A DNA stretch of 64,000 nt from Aegilops tauschii subsp. strangulata (taxonomy: Eukaryota > Streptophyta > Magnoliopsida > Poales > Poaceae), in NCBI RefSeq assembly GCF_002575655.3, contig NC_053036.3, positions 195,270,788-195,334,787 of the forward strand. The letters are read 5' to 3'. This document shows, piece after piece, positions 42,464 through 53,920 of this stretch. Numbering within the stretch: position 1 is the stretch's first letter; every line of letters begins with the position of its first letter. Both the position numbers and the translations under genes were made by a program. Below the pieces are notes generated by a model that had not been told where the DNA came from, did not search any database, and saw only the letters and a list, made by a program, of their open reading frames with translations.

Positions 42464-45422
42464 ATGACGCGGGGAGGCAGCAGTAGCAACGTTCGTGAGG
42501 GAACTCCCATTCGTTGTTCCGCACAACAGGCAGGAAATTCTCCCAGGCCGTACGTTCCGCCACCACCTCCACCGCCTAATCCGCCCTCCACCGAGCAAAT
42601 TCTGCGTATGTTTGAGGAAAGAAGGAACAATGATCTGATTGAAATATTAAGAAGTGTGCAAGCTATGGTTGGACAGAATGGAAATCAGAACGGTCATCAC
42701 TCAAAGCTGTCAGATTTTCAGAGGACCAAGCCACCCAGCTTCAGTCAGATTGTTGACCCATTGGATGCAGACGATTGGTTGCGCACCATTGAGAAAAAGC
42801 TTGAGATTGCTCGTACTGAAGAAAATGATAAAGTTCCATTTGTAACTCATTACCTTGAAGGCGCAGCTGCCATATGGTGGGAAAATACAAAAGCCATGTG
42901 GCCGGTTGATGAGGAAATCACCCTGGAAAAGTTTAAGGATCAGTTCCGAAAATATCATATCCCTACTGGAGTTATGAGGACCAACCAGCATGAATTTCTC
43001 GCACTCGTCCAAGGAAATCTGTCTTTGGATGAATATTTGCAAAAATTCTATCATCTGGCCCGTTACTCTCTTTATGACGTGGCCACCGAAGAAAGGAAGA
43101 TTGACAGATTTCTTGGAGGCCTAAATCCGCAACTCCGGTGTACTCTCAGTATGCTTGATTTCCCAGATTTCCATACTCTCGTGAACAAGGCTTTCATTGC
43201 TGAACGGGAGCACAAGCTTATAGCAGATAATAGGCTTGTTAACAACGACAACAAGCGTAAGTTTGAGCCAAAGAAGGATGGGCAACCAGTGCAAAAGGCT
43301 CGTACCTGGCAGCAGACTCAGGTGGAATACAAGCCAAATTGGCAGCAGAATGTTAACAAGACCACCACTCAAGTCAAGAATGTCCTGACCAACCCAATAC
43401 ATGAAGAGCGTCAGCGCAATAAATCTTGCTTTAATTGTGGGAAGAACGGACATTATGCCAGACAGTGCCCCAAGAACAACAAGGCGAATGCCCTAATCAG
43501 GCCACAAGTCAACTTTATGGAGTCATGGCCAATTCGGCAAAACTTCACTGGGCACATGCATCATATCTCCGCCGATGAAGCCCAAGAGAAGCCAGAAGTC
43601 GTCATTGGTATGTTTTCTGTTAATGACATACCTGCCATAATTTTATTTGACTCTGGGGCTTCCCATTCTTTTATTTCTCGGAGTTTTGCTGCCCAAAACA
43701 ACTTTCCTTGCACGCTTTTGGGCAAAAATATGCTGGTACAAACCCCGGGATCTATAATCAAGAGCAATCTGGTCTGCCGTGATATGGAAATCAATATCAA
43801 CGGAGTCTACTTTCCAACCTCTCTGATAATCATTGAGTCTGAAAAGTTGGATGTTATATTGGGTATGAATTGGTTGACCAAATATCAAGTTTGCATAAAC
43901 TGCGCAACCCGAGAAGTCACTTTGACTAGTCTGAATGGGCAGACTATCAAATTCTACGCTCGCAAGAATATACCCAAGCAAGAATTGGTTTGCACCGCTG
44001 TGGCTGAATTGGAATTTATTCCTGTGGTCAGCGAGTACCCTGATGTATTTCCAGAAGAACTGCCAGGCATGCCACCAGATCGGGAACTGGAATTTGCAAT
44101 AGATCTTGTGCCCGGGACTGCACCGTTATACAAGAATTATTACCGGATGCCCTCATCAGAATTAGTGGAGCTAAAGAAACAGCTTGATGAATTGCTCCAG
44201 AAAGGATATATTCGTCCCAGCTCTTCACCATGGGGATCATCTACTATTTTCGTGGACAAAAAGGATGGCAATCTCTGTATGTGCGTAGATTACCGCCAGC
44301 TGAATGAGGTCACTATCAAAAATAAATATCCGCTGCCAAGGATTGATGATCTGTTTGATCAGCTCAGTGGGGCCAAAGTATTCTCTAAGATCGATTTACG
44401 GACCAGATATCATCAGCTCAAGATAAAAAAGGAGGATATTCCTAAGACCGCATTCACTACTCGGTACGGTCTTTACGAATATACCGTGATGTCCTTTGGT
44501 CTCACCAATGCTCCTGCTTTCTTCATGCATATGATGAACAAAGTATTCATGGACTTCCTCAACAAATTCATGGTAGTCTTCATCGATGACATCCTCATTT
44601 ACTCCAAGGCTGAAGAAGAGCACAAGGATCACCTCCGAGCAGTGCTACAACGACTACGCGACCATCAGCTATACGCCAAATTCAGTAAATGCGAATTTTG
44701 GCTCAAGCAACTTGGGTTTCTCGGACATGTACTATCCGCCGAAGGTATAGCCGTGGACCCGAGCAAAGTAAAGGATGTGCTCGATTGGGTGCCGCCCACG
44801 ACTGTGACGCATATCCGTAGTTTTCTCGGATTGGTTGGATATTACCGTCGTTTTATTGAAGGGTTTTCCAAGATTGCTAAACCCAAGACGGAGCTTCTCA
44901 AAAAGGATAAGAAGTTTGAATGGACGGAGGACTGTGAGAAAAGTTTTAATGAGTTAAAGATACGTCTGACAACCGCACCTGTATTGACTCTTCCAGACAT
45001 TTATCGCAGTTTTGATGTGTATTGTGACGCCTCGAGGCAAGGTATTGGTTGCGTACTTATGCAAGACAGCAAGGTAGTAGCATATGCATCGCGACAGCTA
45101 CGACCCCATGAGGGAAATTATCCTACTCATGATTTGGGATTGGCTGCGGTGGTTCATGAAATTTGGAGACACTACCTCATTGGAAAACAGTGCCAAATTT
45201 TTACTGACCACAAGAGTCTCAAATACATCTTCACTCAGCCAGATTTAAACCTCCGTGGGCGAAGATGGCTAGAGTTGGTCAAGGATTATGACCTTGGAAT
45301 AAATTACCACCCGGGCAAGGCCAACGTAGTTGCCGATGCACTCAGTCGAAAGCCCGTCAGCTTAAATGTCATATTGAGATCCTTCCCGCCCGAACTCCCA
45401 CTACAAAAAAAGACACATCAGT
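42464..45422 (+). CDS. Gag-protease-RT-RNase H polyprotein of element E, lacking integrase
   Basis: The start at 42464 ([16 protein letters not shown]) is chosen because the upstream in-frame ATG at 42281 lies before the usual gag beginning. Domains in order: gag core ([20 protein letters not shown]), CCHC knuckle [14 protein letters not shown] (about residue 322), protease [17 protein letters not shown] (about residue 390), RT with [13 protein letters not shown] and catalytic [11 protein letters not shown], and RNase H ([44 protein letters not shown]). The frame is open for about 980 codons. RNase H has [10 protein letters not shown] where DLELAAVV is usual, losing the catalytic Glu, and a small deletion after it. 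The last eight codons are CACTA sequence. It may still be translatable but cannot integrate. Confidence 0.92.
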
Positions 45423-45739
45423 GACATTTTGGGCCGAACGAATTTTTTTCCTGCCATACATATGACACTTCTATGACGATAATTGTGACAAAACCCGGTA
45501 TCATCATAGATGTGGTGGGCTCCTACTTCTATGACAAAAAATCATGACAGAAAATGGGCTTTTCGACCTGGGCGGGCCGGAGACGCAGCTGCATGACATT
45601 CTTTGGGCCGTCCATGACGGAAAAAACCATGGTAGAAGCGAGGGCGAGGAAAATTTCGGGAAGTTCCCGGTTACGGTGGGAGGTCGGGGGCCGAGCGATG
45701 CGCGTTTCTCTCGTACACGTACGTGCGTGTGTGCGAGGC

Positions 45740-46215
45740 GTTGGCTCTAACTGAACCCGAGCGAGGCGTTAGGCTCTAACTGAACCCGAGCGATTGCACT
45801 GCAGGCTATGCGTTACTGAACCCGAGCGATCGATCGATGGCTGTTAACTGAACCCGATCGAGCGATTCCTTCGCTACTGCTGCTAACTGAAGCCGATCGA
45901 TGCTGCCTCTGGGATGAACAGTGAGCATTGAGGGGGGGTTTGGATGAACAGTGAGCGGTGGCGTTGCCTCCGGATGAACAGGACCCCGTGGTGTGGTGGA
46001 GGGCTGGATGAACAATAGACGGTGGAGGGGTGCCCGTGGAGGGGTGGTTGAACAGGACCCCGTGGTGTGGAGGGCTGGATGAACAGTAGACGGTGGAGGG
46101 GTGCCCGTGGAGGGGTGGTTGAATAGTAGCCGGTGGAGTAGCGCGCGGTGGAGGCTGGATGAACAGGAGCCCGTGGAGGCTGGAGGAGGTCGACGCTGGA
46201 GATGAACAGTATCCC
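45740..46215. repeat. GC-rich degenerate tandem repeats
   Basis: Two families run in sequence: TAACTGAACCCGA(G/T)CGA units (45750-45890, four or more copies), then GGATGAACAG(T/G)A-based units with GTGGAGGGGTGCCCGTGGAG repeated at about 46023 and 46092. Open frames here are by-products of the repeats. Confidence 0.7.
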
Positions 46216-46530
46216 GTGGAGTCCCGTTTTGCGGTACGCCACACCCCTCCCGATGAACAGGACCCCCGTTTCGACCGTAGGAGGTCCGTTTCGTCCGTTT
46301 TGCGGTACGCCACACCCCTCCCGATCAACAGGACCCCCGTTTCGACCGTAGAAGGTCCATTTCGTCCGTTTTGCGGTATGCCACACCCCTCCCGATCAAC
46401 AGGACCCCCGTTTCGACCGTAGGAGGTCCGTTTCCTTCGTTTTGCAGTACGCCACACCCCTCCCGATCAACAGGACCCCATTCCGAACGTAGGAGGTCCG
46501 TTTCCTCCGTTGTGCGGTACGCCAGGCCTC
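46216..46530. repeat. 71-bp tandem repeat, about 4.3 copies
   Basis: The core GCGGTACGCCACACCCCTCC recurs at 46231, 46302, 46373 (GCGGTATGCC), 46444 (GCAGTACGCC) and 46514, giving spacings of 71, 71, 71 and 70 bp. Copies differ by a few substitutions. Confidence 0.9.
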
Positions 46531-47222
46531 GTTTCCATCACCTGTTCCGTCCAAGCCCTGCCGATGAACACGACCACGCATTCCGTTCCAACCCAGTCGG
46601 TTGGCTCCCACGCGTTCCGTTGCCTCCCGATGAACACGACGCATTCCATTGCCTCCCCATGAACACGATGCATTCCGTTGCCTCCCCATGAACACGATGA
46701 CGATGCTGTTTCTCCGTTCCGACCTAGCCATGTACACGAGCCCTGGCCGTACGTATGCGCGAGTAGGCGTTTGAGACCCCGCCCGTGTGTACACATACGT
46801 GGCCGTATTTTCTTTCTTGCACCCTGGCCGCTGTACGTACGTGTACATGCTACGTGCGCGCCTCTACTACGACACGTACGCGCCTCTACTACGACACGTG
46901 CGCGCTTGTACATCCACCAGTATATATGTACGTACACGATCGCGACCAGAATGACAACGCTACGTACGCTTCGACCAGGTGGGTCCCGACTGTCAGGCAC
47001 TTCCTTGCCTGCGAAGATGTAGCTGGTGGGTCCCAGCAGTTAGGGGGGCGAATCTTTTTTTGCCCAGACGCACTTCCTTGCGTGCGAAGATGTAGTTGGT
47101 GGGTCCCAGCAGTCAGGGGGAAACGTTTTTTTTCGCGAAATACAGTGGCCCGTCCGGTGGGTCCCAGCTGTCAGGAGGAGGAATCATTATTTTCCGCGTA
47201 ATAAGGAGGCACTTCCTTGCTG

Positions 47223-48252
47223 CGGCCGTGGACCCAGCTGTCAGCCTCTCCACGTATAGTCCACGTCCGATGGAAGTCGTTCCTTGACCACGTTGACCAC
47301 GCCGCGCCGAGAGCACCAGGGCGGTGGACGACGGCGAGGCCTAGGAAGGGGACGACGGGGAGCCGGGGAAGACACGGCAGTGGAAGCCCGCGCGGAGAGG
47401 AATATGAGGGTTCACTGGTTCGGCTGTGGTGTGAGGCTGCCGTCGCCGCAGGGCCTGGCCTGCGGTGGGAATAGTAGGGGGCGGTGAGGCCTCCGTGGCA
47501 GCACAGCCGGCCACGGGAGGCAAGAGCATGCGGCATGACCGGCGCTGCTTTGGGCGGCTGGAGCAAGAAGACCAGAGGTTGAAGAAGCACTACGGCCGTT
47601 GGATGGACATCGTACTGTCACTGGAGCTAGAATTGTTCATATTGACTAAAGTTGACAAAGGCCCCCATCCCAGTCAACTTAGTAAGCCCACAAGTCAGCC
47701 TCCCACCATGGTGGGTCCCAGCTAGCAGGGGGAGTATTCATTTTTTTGTGCGTAATAAGGAGGCACTTCCTTGCGTGCGAAGATATAGCTGGTGGGTCTG
47801 AGCTGTCAGCGGCGGTAACATTTTTTTTCACGATACAGAGGCCCTTTCGGTGGGTCCCTGATGTCAAGTGGAGGAATCATTTTTTTGCGCGTAATAAGGA
47901 GGCATTTCCTTGCGTGTCGCCGTGGACCCAGCTGTCGGCCTCTCCACGTACAGTCCACTTCAGATGCATGTCGGTCATTGACCACGTTGACCAGGCCGCG
48001 CCGAGAGCACCAGGGCAGTGGACGACGGTGAGGCCTAGGAAGGGAACGACACGGAGGCAGGGAAGACTCGGCAGTTGTTTCCCACGCGGAGGTGAGTATG
48101 ACTGTACGAGGGTTTACTGGTTCATCTGCCGTCGCGGGAGAATAACAGCAGGTGTGAGTGAGTAGAGGGATGGCTAGGCCAGCGATGGGAGTACGGTGGG
48201 GCGGTGAGGCCAGCGCGGCAGCAGAGCCGGCCGCGGGGAGGAGGGAGCAGGC
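47223..48252. repeat. Duplicated module, copy 1 (two related sub-blocks)
   Basis: Sub-block I starts GGCCGTGGACCCAGCTGTCA at 47223 and sub-block II starts GCCGTGGACCCAGCTGTCGG at 47925, about 700 bp apart; both continue with GACCACGTTGACCA and GAGAGCACCAGGGC. The whole module recurs at 48859. Short reading frames (RLEQEDQRLKKH and RLEQEEQRLKKH) occur in both, but no gene is claimed. Confidence 0.8.
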
Positions 48253-48858
48253 AGTCCCGCCGGCGCTTGTTTGAGCGGCTAGAGCAGGAAGAGCAGAGAT
48301 TGAAGAAGCACGACGGCCGTTGGATGGCCATCCAACAGTCACTGCTTATGCGTCAACCTTTTTTTAGGAAAGCCTCAAATCTCTGGAAAACAGCATACAT
48401 CCCATCTGCCATTATTTCTAATAATTTACAACCCATTTGCTAATTATTAAGGTTTTTTTGGAGCCCATATTGTTTTTGTTAGCATTACAGCCCATATTGT
48501 GTCCACGGTTAAGAAATTATACGAAATTTTGCATATTTTGGTGGGGTCCGAACTGTTTTTAATCCCGAAATTTCGACTCACATTCAAACTGATTTGAAAA
48601 ATAAATGTATATCAATATAAACTCCAGCAAATTCACCACGCATAAAAATTAATGTAATATAAAATCTTGAAATGAAAAAAAAGATATTTGAAACTAATTG
48701 TCGGTTTGATGTGTTTTAAAAATGTACAACCCATTTCTCATTACTGATGGGCCATTTTCTCGGCCAGCCGAATGAAAGCTCTCCTCGTCTTGAAAGGTTT
48801 GCAGCCCAAAAGGCCTGACAAAGCGACTTACTTGGCAAATCACAAAAAACTGGGTTGT
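48253..48858. other. Spacer between the duplicated modules
   Basis: About 600 bp. After the tail of sub-block II, it is AT-rich with no coding frame. I see nothing else. Confidence 0.5.
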
Positions 48859-49889
48859 GGCCGTGGACCCAGCTATCAGCCTCTCCACATAGAGTACTCT
48901 TCTGATGGAAGTCGTTCCTTGACCACGTTGACCACGCCGCGCGGAGAGCACCACGGCGGTGGACGACGGCGAGGCCTAGGAAGGAGACGACGCGGAGCCA
49001 GGGAAGACGCGACAATGGAAGCCCGCACAGAGAGGAGTACGAGGGTTCACTGGTTCAGCTGCGGTGTGAGGCTGCCGTCGCCGCAGGGCCTGGCCAGCGG
49101 TGGGAATAGTAGGGGGCGGTGAGGCCTCCGCGGCAGCACAGCCGGCCACGGGAGGCAGGAGCATGCGGCACAACCGGCGCTGCTTTGGGCGGCTGGAGCA
49201 AGAAGACCAGAGGTTGAAGAAGCACTACGGCCGTGGGATGGACATCGTACGGTCACTGGAGCTAGAATCGTTCATATTGACTAAAGTTGACAAAGGCCCC
49301 CGTCCCAGTCAACTTAGTAGGCCCACAAGTCAGCCTCCCACCATGGTGGGTCCCAGCTAGCAGGGGGAGTATTCAATTTTTTTATGCGTAATAAGGAGGC
49401 ACTTCCTTGCGTGCGAAGATATAGCTGGTGGGTCCGAGCTGTCAGCGGCGGTAACGTTTTTTACACGAAATATAGAGGCCCTTTCGGTGGGTCCCTGATG
49501 TCAGGTGGAGGAATCATTATTTTTCGCGTAATAAGGAGGCATTTCCTTGCGTGCGGCCGTGGACCCAGCTGTCGGCCTCTCCACGTACAGTCCACTTCAG
49601 ATGCATGTCGGTCGTTGACCACGTTGACCAGGCCGCGCCGAGAGCACCAGGGCGGTGGACGACGGCGAGGCCTAGGAAGGGAACGACATGGAGGCAGGGA
49701 AGACTCGGCAGTTGTTTCCCAGACGGAGGGGAGTACGACTGTACGAGAGTTTACTGGTTCGTCTGCCGTCGCCGGAGAATAACAGCAGGTGTGGGTGAGT
49801 AGAGGGATGGCTAGGCCAGCGATGGGAGTACGGTGGGGTGGTGAGGCCTGCGCGGCAGCAGAGCCGGCCGCGGGGAGGAGGGAGCAGGC
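48859..49889. repeat. Duplicated module, copy 2
   Basis: It repeats 47223-48252 at a constant offset of about 1636-1637 bp, including both sub-blocks. The copy stops at GGAGCAGGCC (49889), where unrelated sequence begins. Confidence 0.8.
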
Positions 49890-50465
49890 CTAGACGGGGC
49901 AGCCCAAAACCACGTCCAACACTTGCCCAAACTTCGTCCCTCGTTTTCTCTGTGTTTCGCACACTCGACATTGTGTGGGCAATTTGACTGTGCATCATAT
50001 GAAGATGTGCTATGCATGAATGTTGATCAGCATGATGTTAACTGGCTGGTAGTTCCATTTTCGACCATGAATAAAACTTCCAACATGATGTTAACCCTGT
50101 TTGAAAAGGCCGTGTTAATATAAATGCTCTGCCTCTGAAAGTTGCAGTTTCTTATCTGAAACTGAACTTGCAGTTTCTTATCTGAAACTGAAACTTGCAG
50201 TTTCTTCTCTGAGAATCACATTGTCTGCACTTTTATACTCCTATGAAACTACACTTTTTTAAGTGCTAAAAATAGATCTCTAGAATTCATAAAATACTTC
50301 ATATGCTCAATACTGCAAATCTGAAATTCAAAAGACATTCATATCTGAAAGTACTCTCAAAATACACAACACAAAACACAATTCACAACCTGCAAATACT
50401 GACAACCCTAAGCTCCTCCTAACAATTCACAACCTGCCCGACTATTGGGCTAGGGGGGCAGCCCC
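49890..50465. other. Unassigned stretch with a 26-27 bp tandem repeat
   Basis: No coding frame is supported. TTGCAGTTTCTTATCTGAAA starts at 50142 and 50168 and a third copy (TTGCAGTTTCTTCTCTGAGA) at 50195, giving a three-copy repeat. The phrase ACAATTCACAACCTGC occurs twice, near 50378 and 50422. Confidence 0.6.
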
Positions 50466-50944
50466 CTCCTATTCCTCGGCGGCAGACAGCCGCCCCATGA
50501 GACGATGTGAACGGCGAGGGAGATGATGGCGGGGAAGCGTCGTCGGGCCAACTGCTTTTCTCCTCTTGCAGTTGGGTTCGGTCGACGAAGACTCCACCGG
50601 CTCGCTCTGGCAGGACACCCTCACAAACGGCACCCTGTAGATGCTCGATCCTTCAATCTCTGGTGGATGCTCCATCTGGGATTGATACTCCCACCACCGC
50701 TCCCTCACGACCGGATTCGGTGAATCTGTTTGCTCCATGGACCAGAGGAGCAGCTCTATGTACTCCGGCGCGACTCCCTCCGGGAGTATCGCCGCCTTTT
50801 CGCTCTGTTGCAGATATTTGGTCATGGATGTCGCCGTCGCTGCTAGTTGGTCCTTGTGTCAAACCAAGACTGTATCTCCAACATCCTAGCTAGCTTCACA
50901 CGGTCGCCGTCTGTGATCCTCACGTATCGGTTGTACTCCTCCAT
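50466..50944 (-). pseudogene. Unknown small plant gene, one frameshift
   Basis: From ATG at 50944 the minus strand reads MEEYNRYVRITDGDRVKLAR and MLEIQSWFDTRTN, then a stop; a one-base shift near 50845 leads to QLAATATSMTKYLQQSEKAA, then APEYIELLLWSMEQTDSPNP and a basic tail (CKRRKAV) that could be a nuclear signal, ending at 50466. About 155 residues if joined. I do not recognise the family. A TATA box and a CT-rich leader lie upstream at about 51.2-51.4 kb, so it looks like a gene with its own promoter, either captured by a transposon or a decayed host copy. Confidence 0.45.
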
Positions 50945-50981
50945 CGATCTACGTCTCCATAGCACCTTCACTCGCCGGCGG

Positions 50982-51180
50982 TGGTTTTTGAATGGAAGAG
51001 GAGAGGAGCAGCGCTGGTTTTGGATTAGAACGGGAGAGGAGCGACGCTGGTTTTGGACTGGAACAGGAGAGGAGGGGCGGTGGTTTTGAAATGGAAGAGG
51101 AGAGGAGCGGCGCTGCATTTAGATTGGAACAGGAGAGGAGCGGCGGTGGTTTAAGAGGAGAAGAGCGGAAGAGTGGCGCT
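50982..51180. repeat. 33-bp minisatellite, about six imperfect copies
   Basis: Units of 33 bp with consensus GGTTTTGGAATGGAACAGGA-GAGGAGCGGCGCT run from 50982 to 51180. Because 33 is a multiple of three, every frame yields an 11-residue repeat, for instance SSPLPFQNHRR on the minus strand. It lies between the TATA box and the ATG of the pseudogene at 50944. Confidence 0.85.
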
Positions 51181-51297
51181 GGTCTTGGAAGTATTTTTTT
51201 GTTGTTTTGCGTATTTTGGGTCAAAGTTTGACCACGTGCTGTATTCTCACCTTCCCCGGCGGAGAGGATCCGACTGGATCTGTGACCAGCGGTGAGC

Positions 51298-51317
51298 AGA
51301 GAGAGAGAGAGAGAGAG
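51298..51317. repeat. (GA)n microsatellite
   Basis: About ten GA units, read as CT on the minus strand in the presumed leader of the gene at 50944. CT-rich leaders are common in grass genes. Confidence 0.85.
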
Positions 51318-51406
51318 TGTGTGGCCACCGCTGTCGTGTTTAGATCTGGAGAGGCCGAGACAGTGTGAAGAGAGCAACACTAGCAAGCAAGCGCGGAGGC
51401 TCCTGC

Positions 51407-51415
51407 CTATATAGT
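51407..51415 (-). promoter_or_regulatory. TATA box upstream of the unknown gene at 50944
   Basis: The minus strand reads CACTATATAGGCAGGAGCC, followed by a CT-rich leader. It is the best promoter candidate for the minus-strand gene below. Confidence 0.45.
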
Positions 51416-52896
51416 GGAGTAGTACTAGTTTTCTTTTGTCTATCGGAGCCGGCTTGACCTCGTCAATGACTGTCGAGAAGTCTTCATGCACGTGGCCCGG
51501 AGGCGCAGTTGTCGTCATTTTGATCTGAAGCGCCAGATTATAACATATAACACGAAAAAATGCCACATGACAAGAAATCATAACCTCACTGCCCAAAGGA
51601 GACAACATGAATCCCGACGGACAAACTAGACGAGGAACAAAGCTCAAATTAAAGATAAACTCGTAGAAAAGGGGTCCGTCGATAGATGTCCTAATTAACA
51701 TAGCCGGCTTGACCTAGATGGCAGCCGAGTAGTCACCGTTCGTGCATGTGCCCCCAATGACTAGCCCAACTCAGTTGTCGCTGTTTAACCCTCGCAGTGA
51801 TCCGAAGCACATGACACCTAATTTTGCGAGATGACAAGAAACCTTTTTTTAGATTTCTCACCACAACTACAGCCATGTACAACACAGCCTGCACGATATG
51901 TAGACGATAGCCAATCCAGGCGTGTCTGCTAGAGTCTGGTCACATGCATGGACGAACTGATCTTCCGTGTCTTGCAGGGATCGTCCAGGCACCAACGTAG
52001 TACAACACTTCTCTAGTACTATCGCTCGTCTCCCTCCTCTATTAAGTCACCCGACTTGCGGGGCCCGTGAGTGTGCCTATGGTCGGTTCTCAACTGCCGT
52101 CCCACATGTGTGTGGAAATGCAATATGACACGCGTTCCATTCGGAGAGCAGTGTGCCAGACCGACCGACCGTCTGGGGTGCGACGCGAACGCGGCGGGTG
52201 TGCTGTATACTCCGTACATGTGTACCGCCATTTTCTAGACGCTTTGCTCCATGGCGCGGGCGCAATCCATGGATACAAAATTAGTATACTGTATACTATT
52301 TAAAAGTCGAGGGCTGGGCTTTTCCTGCGCGGTAGGCGGGGCAGTTCCGCCTAGTCGGTTCGACATAGACGCGAGAAGACGAGGGAGTAGGCTGATGCAA
52401 ACGTAGGGCTATGTGATTTCACAGCGAGTTACTGCTGGACAGGTGGGGCCCCGTGATTTGACTTGCCATTATCATTTTAACTGCGGCGCTACGACCGGCG
52501 TGAGTCTCTCGATTCCTGACCACCTCCATACAGGTGCCTCTGCCAATGCTCCACCATGTAGTAGAGGTTGGCTCTTGCATGAGAGCCCACTTCTCCACTT
52601 TTTCCTTGCCTCTCTTTCCTCCACATATGCAAAAATGCCATGTAAAGCGCACTATTGTACTTACTTTTACTTGCTCCTACAGGTGCTTAAGCTTGCCACA
52701 TAGGCATAAAGTCTGATGTGGCAAGTTAATCAAGAAGAGAGAGACTAGTTTGGTGACCCAAGGAAGAAACGGTGCTAAGCGCGTGTACCTAGGTGAAAAG
52801 ACAATTTTGAGTCTATAGCTAATTAGATGAAGCAAACTTAGCAACACCATTTCATTGGAAGAGGTCAATCTTTGGCAAATGCAATAAATACTAGTA
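51416..52896. other. Unassigned intergenic stretch
   Basis: No coding frame is supported. The part from about 52241 to 52470 recurs in diverged form at 54395-54560. Nothing else is recognised. Confidence 0.5.
52241..52470. repeat. Diverged direct repeat, copy 1
   Basis: Shared blocks with 54395-54560 in the same order: TTTGCTCCATGGCGC, CAATCCAT(G/C)GATAC, GCGGGGCAGT, TTACTGCTGGA and GTGATTTGACT. It holds no gene. It looks like a duplicated promoter or transposon piece. Confidence 0.6.
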
Positions 52897-52977
52897 CTCC
52901 CTGTGTCCCATAATATAAGAACGTTTTTGGCACTACACTAGTGTCAAAAACGTTCTTATATTATGGGACGGAGGGAG
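52897..52977. mobile_element. Stowaway-type MITE
   Basis: An 81-bp near-perfect hairpin starting CTCCCTGTGTCCCATAATAT and ending ATATTATGGGACGGAGGGAG, flanked by TA on both sides (52895-52896 and 52978-52979). CTCCCTCCGT termini with a TA duplication mark Tc1/mariner-derived Stowaway elements. Confidence 0.93.
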
Positions 52978-53164
52978 TACGAAGAAAGAGATAGAGAGGA
53001 GTAAAAAATACACTTATAGCCAACCTTATAGCCAACCTTGTTGTAGTATGAGTGACTAAGTGATGACTATGTATGACATGCCAACATCAGATAGCCTAAC
53101 GCACCGTGTTAAATCTCCAAGGGCGCGACCGCGCGAGCGACGCGACGGTCGTGGTAGGCGCGAC

Positions 53165-53336
53165 CATGATACGGGCTGCTGGCAGCCCTTGGATCTGAGA
53201 TCAAACGGTCGCATGCTAAGTTGCTGAAAGTTTGCAGAATAACCCTCCAGGATAGGATATTCACCCATAGGTCTAGAATCACGCCATGCAACCGTTCGAT
53301 CTCAGATCCAAGGGCTCTCGGAAGCCCGTATCATGG
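53165..53336. repeat. Inverted-repeat element with 50-bp arms
   Basis: Left arm 53165-53215 (CATGATACGGGCTGCTGGCA...) pairs with right arm 53285-53336 (...TCGGAAGCCCGTATCATG) with few mismatches, around a 69-bp loop. It is probably a foldback or MITE-type element; no clear target duplication is seen. Confidence 0.75.
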
Positions 53337-53920
53337 GAGAATGGAAAGCCACTACCCTGCCGTTCCCACGCTGGCAGTTCGCTCCTACTCGTCCCTGCAC
53401 GTCCTTCAATACTACGGCGGTTCGCTCCTAGTCGTCCCGTCCATTCACATTACGGCAGTTCCACTAATCCTAACCCTCCTCCCAAATCCATGGCGGTTCA
53501 AGCCAAGTGTGCGGTTCAAGCAAAGAAGTATCGGCCAAGAGGAAGAGGGACAAGGACGAAGTCAAGGACGTGGACGAGGACTCCGACTAAGGTGGCAGTG
53601 TCGTTGCTCATGGTGGTTCTAATGTAGTGTCTACCGGAATAGTTGCAAACTTTAATTTCAGGTGTGCTTAATTTAATTTGAGGGGTGTGTTGTGCTGAGC
53701 CCCCAGCAGAACTATGTTATGTTTCTTCTCGTTACATTAACTCTTCACTACGTACATACTAGTATTTCTTACATTTCATCTTTTAGTTCGTATACTACTA
53801 CCACTTGTTTCTTCACATTATATACGTACAATATATATGGCCAACATCATATAGCCAGCAGTTTAGTTGTCAAAGAATTTCAGGGTGCTTAGTTTTGTCA
53901 AAGAATTCCAGGATGCTTAG

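Larger units (their letters stand above)
37484..45398 (+). mobile_element. Gypsy element E (Tekay-like chromovirus), LTR to RNase H
   Basis: Element E is on the plus strand: a 3.7-kb LTR, tRNA-Met primer site, an extra ORF, then gag-protease-RT-RNase H. It is cut just after RNase H by a CACTA terminus at 45399. Integrase, chromodomain and 3' LTR are not present. RT motifs ([28 protein letters not shown]) are of the Tekay/Del type. Confidence 0.88.
45399..49889. mobile_element. CACTA transposon terminus and subterminal repeat region
   Basis: The terminus CACTACAAAAAAAGACACAT begins at 45399 inside element E. The next 250 bp hold many TGAC/ATGAC motifs (CTTCTATGACGATAATTGTGA, CTTCTATGACAAAAAATCATG, TCCATGACGG), as expected for subterminal transposase-binding repeats. 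GC-rich tandem repeats and duplicated modules follow. No transposase frame is visible and the opposite terminus was not found in the window, so the right limit is uncertain and may reach as far as about 60.7 kb. Confidence 0.6.

Noticed and set aside
46216..46530. Regular repeats considered as a CRISPR array
   Set aside because: The 71-bp units are contiguous with no unique spacers, in a plant transposon setting.
45806..46848. Several minus-strand frames with repeated MWRTAKR-type sequence
   Set aside because: They are translations of the 71-bp and related tandem repeats (Arg/Thr/Pro-rich, repeated in all frames).
47465..49360. Short frames with RLEQEDQRLKKH in the duplicated modules
   Set aside because: Repeated with the module, under 90 codons, no start context or family; likely chance, though their similarity in both modules was noted.
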